From an uncultured Acidobacteriota bacterium (GTDB lineage: Bacteria; Acidobacteriota; Vicinamibacteria; Vicinamibacterales; UBA8438), in contig CAJWMX010000038.1 in the NCBI GenBank assembly GCA_913043805.1, positions 1 through 12,045 on the forward strand: a DNA stretch of 12,045 bases. Reading direction: 5' to 3'. This document shows, in pieces, positions 6,621 through 12,006 of this stretch. Each line of letters starts with the position of its first letter. The first letter of the stretch is position 1. The position numbers and the translations under genes were made by a program. The notes under the pieces are model-generated. The model made no database searches and had not been told where the DNA came from. It was given only the letters and a program-made list of their open reading frames with translations.

Positions 6621-6815
6621 GTGACGAGACACCCACCGCCCGAGCGGACCGACGTGGTCTGCGAGTGCCTCCAGGTAACCGAGTGCCAGCTGCTGGCCAC
6701 GCTCACCCAGGGCGAGGTGCAGACGCTGCGGGACCTGCGTCAGGCCACCGGCGCTGGCGATGGCTGCACCGCCTGCCACCACCTGCTCAAGCAGTACCTC
6801 CAGCGCCGCACCTAG
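6621..6815 (+). CDS. bfd: Bacterioferritin-associated ferredoxin (BFD-like [2Fe-2S] protein)
   Basis: Small [2Fe-2S] protein that docks on bacterioferritin and supplies electrons to reduce and release stored ferric iron. Its 64 residues contain CEC (Cys14, Cys16) and CTAC (Cys49, Cys52), the C-x-C-x32-C-x2-C spacing of the BFD-like domain, with the helical segment between them and a short C-terminal helix. An extra Cys22 is present. The start is GTG 6621, which would make the mRNA nearly leaderless given the promoter at 6583-6611. GTG 6654 would give a 53-residue protein starting right before CEC, as in the E. coli protein, with a 5' UTR of about 36 nt but only a weak Shine-Dalgarno. A Fur-like dyad overlaps the promoter. 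The gene faces bacterioferritin, its expected partner, with 48 nt between stops. Confidence 0.88.
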   Translation: MTRHPPPERTDVVCECLQVTECQLLATLTQGEVQTLRDLRQATGAGDGCTACHHLLKQYLQRRT

Positions 6816-6863
6816 TCGCCGGCGTACTTCTTCCGCTCATGACGGATCGGATCGGGCGGCGCT

Positions 6864-7340
6864 CTATTCGTGGCCGCCCAGCTGTTCGGTCAGATAGTTC
6901 TCGAGTCCGACGCTCTCGATGCGGAAGAGTTGGGTCTCGAGCCAGTCGACGTGCTCTTCCGACTCAGACAGAATCGGCTCGAGCACCTCTCGAGTCCCGT
7001 TGTCCTTGAGACTGGTGCACAGCTCGATCGCGGCGTTGTAGGCCTCGACACCGCGCTTCTCCAGTTCGAGATCAACCTCGAACTGCTCTTTCACGTTGGT
7101 GCCGACCCGGATGACGTCGTAACGTGCGATCTCGGGCGTGCCCTCGAGGAAGAGAATCCGATCGATCAGCTTTTCGGCGTGCTTCATTTCGCCGATCGAC
7201 TCCTGCACGTGCTTCGCGCCCAGGATCTTGAAGCCCCAGTTGTCGCACATCTTGCCCTGGCAGAAGTACTGATTGATCGCGGTCAGCTCAATGGTCAGTG
7301 CGCCGTTCAGCGCGTCGATGACTTCAGGTTTGCCTTGCAT
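6864..7340 (-). CDS. bfr: Bacterioferritin, with Ser at one ferroxidase ligand position
   Basis: Haem-binding 24-mer iron-storage protein that oxidises Fe(II) and stores ferric mineral in its cavity. The 158 residues align without gaps to the E. coli family length. Ferroxidase ligands Glu18, Glu51, His54, Glu94 and His130 are present, and Met52, the haem ligand at the dimer interface, is conserved (ESIGEMKHAE). The position equivalent to Glu127 is Ser in LSESEEHVDWLE, so the usual E-x-x-H pair is broken; Glu126 and Glu128 flank it. Three cysteines (27, 32, 108) are notable. The start is ATG 7340, not the longer frame to 7505, because GGAGGAG lies 5 nt upstream and the family begins exactly here. 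It follows the spermidine-synthase-like gene by 35 nt on the same strand and faces bfd. Confidence 0.95.
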   Translation of the reverse strand: MQGKPEVIDALNGALTIELTAINQYFCQGKMCDNWGFKILGAKHVQESIGEMKHAEKLIDRILFLEGTPEIARYDVIRVGTNVKEQFEVDLELEKRGVEAYNAAIELCTSLKDNGTREVLEPILSESEEHVDWLETQLFRIESVGLENYLTEQLGGHE

Positions 7341-7345
7341 CGTGG

Positions 7346-7352
7346 CTCCTCC
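7346..7352 (-). promoter_or_regulatory. Shine-Dalgarno of bfr
   Basis: GGAGGAG on the minus strand, 5 nt before ATG 7340. It decides the start against the longer open frame that runs into the upstream gene. Confidence 0.8.
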
Positions 7353-7375
7353 AATCCCTCCATTGCACCGCCCGG

Positions 7376-9400
7376 CTAACGGAGCGCGGTGAAGACCGAG
7401 CTGTAGTCGTCGGTCCAGATCCGGTCGACTGCCGGTCCGGACCAGTCCGCGGCGACCGGGGCCAGGCTGCGGACAAGACGGGGATCGGCGGTCAGCACGA
7501 CCCACTCGGCGGCGAACGCCCCGAGTCCATCATCGACGCTCACCAGCGGAAGCGCATCATATCCCAACGTCTCGGCCAGACGTCGCAGCACCGGTTGCAG
7601 ATCGAGATGGCGGTTGGAGACGTGAACGGCGATGGTGCCGCTCGGCGCCAGGTGATGCACGTACAACTCGAACGCCTCTCTGGTCAGCAGATGCACCGGG
7701 ATCGCATCGCCAGAAAAGGCGTCGACGACGAGCAGGTCAAAGCGTCCCGGCCGCCCGTCACTCAGTTCCTGATCGAGCAGGGCCCTCGCGTCGCCCACGA
7801 CGGTCTCGACGGCCGCCGCCGACTCGGCCAGATAGAAAAAATGCTCTTCCGCGATCCGGACCACGTCCGGATCAATCTCGTAGAAGCAGAAATGATCCGC
7901 CTCGCGACCATGCGCGGCGATCGTGCCGGCGCCGAGCCCGATGCCGCCAATCCGAAGGCCCCCGGGCTCCTCACGCACCGAACGGAGGGCGGCGATGGTG
8001 AGCCCTACTCCGCTGTCGATACCGTAGTAGGTGGTGGGCAGGGCACGCAGCTCGTCGCCGACATACTGACTGCCGTGCACCGTGCTGCCATGGTAGAGCG
8101 ACCGCGCCACCACCGACTCGCGAGTGCCCACGTCGCGGTCATAGACCCGAAGAATGCCGTAGAAGTTACGCGCCGCCGTGACCAGCTCGCCGCGGCGGTC
8201 CGATGCCCCCACCGACAACCAGACGACGGCGACGCCCAGCACGGCGGCGGTCACGATCGGACGCCAGGTGGCCTGCCATCGTCGCCGCTCTTCGTAGCCC
8301 ACCGCCACCGCCAACAGCACCCTGGTGCCGACTAGCGCCACGGGAAACTCCCAGGTGTCGATGAATACTCGCGGGGCGACTTGCGACGCCAGAAACCCGC
8401 CCAGGGCGCCGCCTGCCGCCACCATGAGGTAGAAGTCGGTCAGCCGCGACGGATGTGGGGCCAGTCTGGCGAGCTCGCCGTGGCAGACCATGCAGCTGGT
8501 CACCAGCGCCAGCCCGTAGACACCGATCTGGAGCGGCAGCCCGAGCGGCGCATCGGCGCCGGCCCGCCAGTAGAGCAGCACGACGGCGCCGAGTCCCAGC
8601 ACGTAGGCCGGGGTCCAGACAGAACGGCGATACCACCGCGCATGGTCGAAGGCAACCACGAAGGTGGAGAGATAGAGCCCGAGCGGCAAGACCCAGAGGA
8701 ACGGGACCGCGGCCACGTCACGGGTCATCTGGCTGGTGGTCGACAGCAGCACGAGGGAGCCGCACGCGGCCAGCGACAGCCATAGCCCGCGCAGCCCGGC
8801 CGACACGGCCGGTCCCGTGGGCGCCCCGGCCCGCAGCAGTCGTTGGCGCGCGGACCAGCCAATGGCGGCCATCAGGATGACGTAGCCGACGAACCCGACC
8901 GACCAGAGCCTGGTCTGGGTCTCGAGCGAGAGAAACGGCTCGATCAGGAACGGATAGCTGGCCAGGCCGAGCAACGAGCCGGCGTTCGACACCGCGAACA
9001 GCCGGTAGGGGAAGCCCGTCTCGGTCCCACGCCAGTGCTGAAGCAGCGGACTCGACGCGGCCAGAACGAGATAGGGCGCCCCGACCACGCCGGCGAGCTG
9101 CAACGTGATGCTCCAGACGGGGCGAGACGGATCCACTCGATCCAGGTCGAGCGCCAGGGGGAGAAACGGCAACGACACCGCCATCAGGGCGGCGTGGACG
9201 AGCGGCTGCCTAGCACCGGCCAGACGGCTGAGGCGATGGACGTACCAGTAACCACCGACGAGGAGGGTCTGGAAGAAGAACAGACACGAGGTCCAGACCA
9301 GGGCGCTACCGCCATAGTGCGGCAACAGCAGTCGCGCCATGAGGGGTTGCACGAGAAAGAGGAGCGCCGCGCCAAGAAACACGGCGACCGGATAGGCCAT
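7376..9400 (-). CDS. Membrane-fused spermidine synthase-like protein
   Basis: A protein of about 674 residues in two parts. The N-terminal half is a multi-pass membrane region beginning YPVAVFLGAALLFLVQPLMA, with FFFQTLLVGGYWY and repeated hydrophobic segments up to about residue 390. The C-terminal part (about 480-674) is a class I SAM-type Rossmann domain with GGIGLGAGTIAA, the acidic strand CFYEIDPDVV, GDARALL and VDAFSGDAIPVHLLT. This is the 'fused MFS/spermidine synthase' architecture seen widely in bacteria, whose substrate is generally not established. The canonical spermidine-synthase aminopropyl-transfer motif is replaced by DAFSGDAIP, so polyamine synthesis should not be assumed. 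ATG 9400 is preceded in frame by GTG 9403; either could serve. It lies 35 nt ahead of bfr and probably shares its transcript. The promoter must lie in the palindromic spacer shared with blaI. Confidence 0.88.
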   Translation of the reverse strand: MAYPVAVFLGAALLFLVQPLMARLLLPHYGGSALVWTSCLFFFQTLLVGGYWYVHRLSRLAGARQPLVHAALMAVSLPFLPLALDLDRVDPSRPVWSITLQLAGVVGAPYLVLAASSPLLQHWRGTETGFPYRLFAVSNAGSLLGLASYPFLIEPFLSLETQTRLWSVGFVGYVILMAAIGWSARQRLLRAGAPTGPAVSAGLRGLWLSLAACGSLVLLSTTSQMTRDVAAVPFLWVLPLGLYLSTFVVAFDHARWYRRSVWTPAYVLGLGAVVLLYWRAGADAPLGLPLQIGVYGLALVTSCMVCHGELARLAPHPSRLTDFYLMVAAGGALGGFLASQVAPRVFIDTWEFPVALVGTRVLLAVAVGYEERRRWQATWRPIVTAAVLGVAVVWLSVGASDRRGELVTAARNFYGILRVYDRDVGTRESVVARSLYHGSTVHGSQYVGDELRALPTTYYGIDSGVGLTIAALRSVREEPGGLRIGGIGLGAGTIAAHGREADHFCFYEIDPDVVRIAEEHFFYLAESAAAVETVVGDARALLDQELSDGRPGRFDLLVVDAFSGDAIPVHLLTREAFELYVHHLAPSGTIAVHVSNRHLDLQPVLRRLAETLGYDALPLVSVDDGLGAFAAEWVVLTADPRLVRSLAPVAADWSGPAVDRIWTDDYSSVFTALR

Positions 9401-9409
9401 CACCGGAGC

Positions 9410-9479
9410 CGATGGTATCGCAGGTCTAGTAAATAACTAATTTACTAGTTTACGTCTGACCATCACGCTCATACCATCG
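9410..9479. repeat. Outer 9-bp inverted repeat framing the operator
   Basis: CGATGGTAT (9410-9418) and ATACCATCG (9471-9479) are exact reverse complements 52 nt apart, enclosing the inner palindrome. The ACCATC core also occurs as a direct repeat at 9459-9464. This may be a second pair of protein-binding half-sites in the divergent spacer. The symmetry centre (about 9444.5) is offset from that of the inner dyad (9437). Confidence 0.45.
9426..9448. promoter_or_regulatory. BlaI-type operator: perfect 9-5-9 palindrome
   Basis: CTAGTAAAT (9426-9434) and ATTTACTAG (9440-9448) flank AACTA in the only strongly AT-rich stretch between two divergent genes. BlaI/MecI-family repressors bind AT-rich dyads with TACTA/TAGTA-like half-sites and usually regulate their own gene, and a BlaI homologue starts 68 nt downstream. 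A candidate blaI promoter, TTTACG (9449-9454) and TACCAT (9472-9477) with a 17-bp spacer, begins right at the edge of the dyad, so binding would block it. The palindrome is certain; assignment to this BlaI is inferred. It could also control the divergent spermidine-synthase-like/bfr unit. Confidence 0.65.
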
Positions 9480-9487
9480 TCTTAATT

Positions 9488-9502
9488 CGCTAGGATCTAG
9501 CG
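9488..9502. other. Second perfect dyad CGCTAG-GAT-CTAGCG
   Basis: A 6-bp inverted repeat with a 3-nt centre between the proposed blaI promoter and its Shine-Dalgarno (GGAG 9507-9510). It shares the CTAG arms of the upstream operator, so it may be an auxiliary repressor site, or an RNA hairpin in the 5' UTR. Confidence 0.4.
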
Positions 9503-9516
9503 GCACGGAGCGCAAG

Positions 9517-9897
9517 ATGCCACGACCGAAATCCACGACGTTGACCGACGGCGAGCTTGAGTTGATGCGCGTGCTGTGGGACCGCGGTCGGGCCAGCGTG
9601 AGCGACGTCGTCGCGGCGCTGCCCGGAAAACCGGCACCCGCCTACAACTCCGTGCTGACGCGCCTCCGCATCCTGGAGCAGAAGGGGTACGCCGGGCACG
9701 AGAAGGCGGGTCGCGCCTTCACCTACTTCCCGACCGTGGAGCAGGCGGAGGTGAGACAGCACGCCGTGAAACGGCTGGTCAGCCAGCTGTTCGACGGCTC
9801 TCCACGGGAGTTGGCCCTGAACCTGCTGGCCGAGTCGGACGTCGACCCAAACGAGATCAAGCGGCTGCGCGCGCGGCTGGGCGAGGCAGACGAGTGA
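9517..9897 (+). CDS. BlaI/MecI/CopY-family transcriptional repressor
   Basis: A 126-residue winged-helix repressor. LTDGELELMRVLWDRG (about 9-24) and the following ASVSDVVAALPG form the first helices. AYNSVLTRLRILEQKGYAGH is the recognition helix and dimer-side segment of this family, then the wing GRAFTYFPTV. The C-terminal helices (about 80-126) would dimerise. GGAG lies 6 nt before ATG 9517. In the family the repressor is inactivated by proteolysis triggered by an M56-type membrane sensor encoded just downstream, with a short overlap. Here the overlap GTGA is kept (9894-9897), but the sensor gene is reduced to its first codons. The repressor may therefore act constitutively or respond to a sensor elsewhere. 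Palindromes at 9426-9448 and 9488-9502 are likely autoregulatory sites. Length is normal for the family, and the gene appears intact. Confidence 0.92.
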   Translation: MPRPKSTTLTDGELELMRVLWDRGRASVSDVVAALPGKPAPAYNSVLTRLRILEQKGYAGHEKAGRAFTYFPTVEQAEVRQHAVKRLVSQLFDGSPRELALNLLAESDVDPNEIKRLRARLGEADE

Positions 9898-10289
9898 GCG
9901 CGCCGATCGTCGAGTCGTTGACCGCCTGGCTGTGGCAGGGACTGGTCGTCGGCGCCATCGGCCTCTACAGGGCCATCTCCTATGTCGTCGCCCAGCGACG
10001 GCGAGAGATCGCCATCCGGATGGCGATCGGCGCACAGCTGAGCGATATCCGGCGCATGGTCCTCACCGAAGCTGGCTGGCTGGCGCTCGCCGGCACGCTG
10101 CTCGGTCTCGGCGGTGCGGTCGCCCTGACCCGACGTCTCCAGGCTGTCCTGTACTAGACCAGCCCGCTCGACCCAGCGGTGTTCGCGACCGTCTCCCTGT
10201 TGTTGGGCACCATCTGCCTCTTGGCCAGCTGGCTGCCCGCCCGGCGGGCGGCGCGGGTAGAGCCGATCGGCGCACTCCGAGCCGAGTAG
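9894..10289 (+). pseudogene. Chimeric remnant: M56/BlaR1-like start fused to an ADOP permease tail, with in-frame stop
   Basis: The frame starts at GTG 9894, overlapping the blaI stop. The first 23 or so residues (SAPIVESLTAWLWQGLVVGA) match the first membrane helix of M56/BlaR1-like sensors. From about 9960 it becomes the C-terminal end of an ADOP/MacB-like FtsX permease: LYRAISYVVAQRRREIAIRM, AIGAQLSDIRRMVL, a membrane helix and TRRLQAVLY. A TAG at 10155-10157 interrupts it, giving 87 residues. After that stop the same frame continues as permease (TSPLDPAVF, a last membrane segment, WLPARRAARVEPIGALRAE) to TAG 10287-10289. So the M56 peptidase domain, and the ABC permease apart from its tail, are gone, consistent with one large deletion joining two neighbouring genes plus a nonsense change. 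A working product is unlikely, though an 87-residue membrane peptide could be made. Confidence 0.8.
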
Positions 10290-10300
10290 CGCGGATAGCC

Positions 10301-10867
10301 ATGCCGAAGACTACCCTGCGTCTGTTCAGCGAAGGCCGGAACCGCCGGGTCCCGGACGAACCGGATCTCGTCGTGATTCGCGGCCGGCTGAATGGTCGGG
10401 TCATTCGCGAAGAGATCGACTGGACCCCACGTCGCCTCGTCTGGAACGCGAAGTACGACCGGCACCGGATCACGACCGAGATTCCCGAGTTCCGCAGGAC
10501 CAGCAGCGAGTTCACGGTCGAGCCGGACGGACCGCGAGACATCGTCGTGCCGGTGCGGAGCCGCATCACCACCCTCCCGGAAGTCGACGACCTGAGCGAC
10601 GAACAGCAGCGACTCCTTGCCAGTCGCCGGCGTGGATTCAAGCAGGACCAGGGCACCGCGCATCCCACCCACAGCCGGTTTGGCTATACCAAGAGCTTCC
10701 GGCAAAAGAGGGGAAAGCCCAAGCTTCAGGTCACCTTGTCGGAGGACAACATGGGTGCCGACATCGATCTCGATGTCGGGAGCTTTCACCGCTCGGCGCC
10801 ACACGACGTCTACAAGAAGCTGGTGAAGGCCTACCCCGACGTAGCGCCGGTGTACGTGGTCAAATAG
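10301..10867 (+). CDS. Uncharacterised basic protein
   Basis: I do not recognise this 188-residue protein. It starts at ATG 10301, 11 nt after the permease remnant. It has no cysteine, signal peptide or membrane segment, so it is probably cytoplasmic. The first half alternates charged and hydrophobic residues, beta-like (LVVIRGRLNGRVIREEIDW, RRLVWNAKYDRHRITTEI). A charged Asp/Glu stretch (EVDDLSDEQQRLLASRRRG) leads to a very basic, aromatic middle (HSRFGYTKSFRQKRGKPK), which could contact nucleic acid. It closes with NMGADIDLDVGSFHRSAP and HDVYKKLVKAYPDVAPVYVV. Codon use resembles the neighbours. The longer open frame to 9932 overlaps the permease remnant in another frame and is not used. The intact frame, coding-like composition and a proper gap suggest a real gene. 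Confidence 0.7.
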   Translation: MPKTTLRLFSEGRNRRVPDEPDLVVIRGRLNGRVIREEIDWTPRRLVWNAKYDRHRITTEIPEFRRTSSEFTVEPDGPRDIVVPVRSRITTLPEVDDLSDEQQRLLASRRRGFKQDQGTAHPTHSRFGYTKSFRQKRGKPKLQVTLSEDNMGADIDLDVGSFHRSAPHDVYKKLVKAYPDVAPVYVVK

Positions 10868-10887
10868 CGGCGGCCCGGAGCTGTCAT

Positions 10888-10903
10888 ACAATCGGGCGAT
10901 TGT
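10888..10903. promoter_or_regulatory. Perfect 7-2-7 dyad and -10-like element upstream of the hydrolase
   Basis: ACAATCG (10888-10894) and CGATTGT (10897-10903) form a perfect dyad with a 2-nt centre, too tight for an RNA loop without melting its inner pairs. TACAAT at 10887-10892 resembles a -10 hexamer and overlaps the left arm. It could be a regulated promoter for the hydrolase starting at 10933, or a weak terminator for the gene ending at 10867; no T-run follows. Confidence 0.35.
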
Positions 10904-10932
10904 CCGTCCGTCTTCCAATCAGGAGTCGACCG

Positions 10933-11994
10933 TTGTCCCTGACGCCCACTCGACGAGAGTTCATTGCGACCGCATCGATGGCGGCCATCGCCGCCCGCGC
11001 CCTTGACGCCCAGACGAGTCCGGACAGCATGTTCAGCTTCCAGCAGATCGAGACCAACGGGGTGACGCTCCGATGCGCCGTCGAGGGCGACGGCCCGCTG
11101 GTCATCATGGTTCACGGCTTCCCCGAGCTCTGGTACTCGTGGCGTCACCAGATCCGCCCCGTCGCCGAGGCCGGCTACAAGGTGGTGGTGCCGGACGTGC
11201 GGGGATACGGCGGCAGCGACAAGCCGGAGGCGATTGCCGCCTACGACATGACCAGCCTGACGGGCGATGTCGTCGGTCTGATCGACGCGATGGAAGAGGA
11301 GCAGGCGATTCTCTTCGGGCACGACTGGGGCGCACCCATCTGCTGGAACACCGCTGCCCTTCACCCCAACCGCATCGCGGCGGTCGCCGGGCTGAGCGTG
11401 CCGTTCTTCCAGCGGGGCGCGGTCGCCAGTATGGACCAGTGGCGCGCCATGTACGGCAACGGGTTCTTCTATCAGCTGTATTTCGAACCGGAGGGCGTGG
11501 CAGAGGCGGCGCTCGAAGCCGACGTCCGGACCGGGCTACGGAAGCTCTACTACACCATCTCTGGTGACGGCGCCGATGCGCCGCTGCACAGCCTGTCGCA
11601 TCCCGAACCGGTGGACGACCCGGTCGGGATGATGGTCGACCCCGACCCATTCCCGGCCTGGATGACCGAGACCGATCTCGACTACTACACCGCCGCGTTC
11701 GAGCAGGGTGGCTTCCGGGGGCCGCTCAACCGCTATCGCGCGCAGGGACGCGACTGGGAACTGCTGCCGCAACTCTCAACCGCCCAGATCACCCAGCCGA
11801 GTCTGTTCATCGGCGGATCTGAAGATCCGGTCCGGACGTTCGTCCCGGGGGTCGACATCTACGCCGGGGCCGCCGCCAACTGCACCGACTTCCGCGGCTC
11901 GACCATCATCGAGGGCGAGGGGCACTGGATCCAGCAGGAAGCGCCCGGGGCCGTGAACACGGCGCTGCTCGCCTTCCTGGACGGACTGGGCTAA
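10933..11994 (+). CDS. Tat-exported alpha/beta hydrolase, epoxide hydrolase-like
   Basis: A 353-residue hydrolase probably opening epoxides to diols outside the cytoplasm. TTG 10933 is chosen because AGGAG (10921-10925) lies 7 nt upstream and the protein then starts directly with a twin-arginine signal, TRREFIATASMAAIAARA, with likely cleavage near ALDA-Q. The earlier TTG 10900 has no ribosome site. The alpha/beta hydrolase core shows the oxyanion motif HGFPELW (His61), the nucleophile elbow GHDWGAP (Asp131), an acid candidate in GGSEDPV (Asp298), and the catalytic His331 in GEGHWIQQ. Asp as nucleophile together with HGFPE is characteristic of epoxide hydrolases and of related haloalkane/fluoroacetate dehalogenases, which are the alternatives. 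The cap domain (about 145-270) is rich in Tyr and Trp. Export is unusual, since most family members are cytoplasmic. Substrate unknown. Confidence 0.9.
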   Translation: MSLTPTRREFIATASMAAIAARALDAQTSPDSMFSFQQIETNGVTLRCAVEGDGPLVIMVHGFPELWYSWRHQIRPVAEAGYKVVVPDVRGYGGSDKPEAIAAYDMTSLTGDVVGLIDAMEEEQAILFGHDWGAPICWNTAALHPNRIAAVAGLSVPFFQRGAVASMDQWRAMYGNGFFYQLYFEPEGVAEAALEADVRTGLRKLYYTISGDGADAPLHSLSHPEPVDDPVGMMVDPDPFPAWMTETDLDYYTAAFEQGGFRGPLNRYRAQGRDWELLPQLSTAQITQPSLFIGGSEDPVRTFVPGVDIYAGAAANCTDFRGSTIIEGEGHWIQQEAPGAVNTALLAFLDGLG

Positions 11995-12006
11995 CACGAG
12001 AACGCC

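Noticed and set aside
6812..6860. Minus-strand reading RHERKKYAGD ending at a TAG between bfd and bfr, which looks like a protein C-terminus.
   Set aside because: Only about 17 codons are plausible, they are out of frame with bfr and run into bfr coding sequence; no start or homologue can be proposed.
6816..6863. Search for a bidirectional terminator between bfd and bfr.
   Set aside because: CGCCGGCG (6817-6824) is self-complementary but has no loop or T-run; no convincing hairpin was found.
7320..7363. Upstream ORF from ATG 7363 (minus) overlapping the bfr start out of frame.
   Set aside because: It arises from the purine-rich Shine-Dalgarno region itself, has no ribosome site of its own, and nothing supports its translation.
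7341..7505. Possible longer bacterioferritin start.
   Set aside because: It would overlap the spermidine-synthase-like coding region, and the strong GGAGGAG before ATG 7340 with an exact family N-terminus settles the start.
7595..9436. Plus-strand open frames opposite the spermidine-synthase-like gene.
   Set aside because: They are Arg/Gln/His-rich shadow translations without ribosome sites; the minus strand shows membrane helices and SAM-fold motifs.
9576..9893. Extension of the chimeric ORF upstream into the blaI region.
   Set aside because: That part is the out-of-frame shadow of blaI; the M56-like segment begins at GTG 9894 with the usual overlap.
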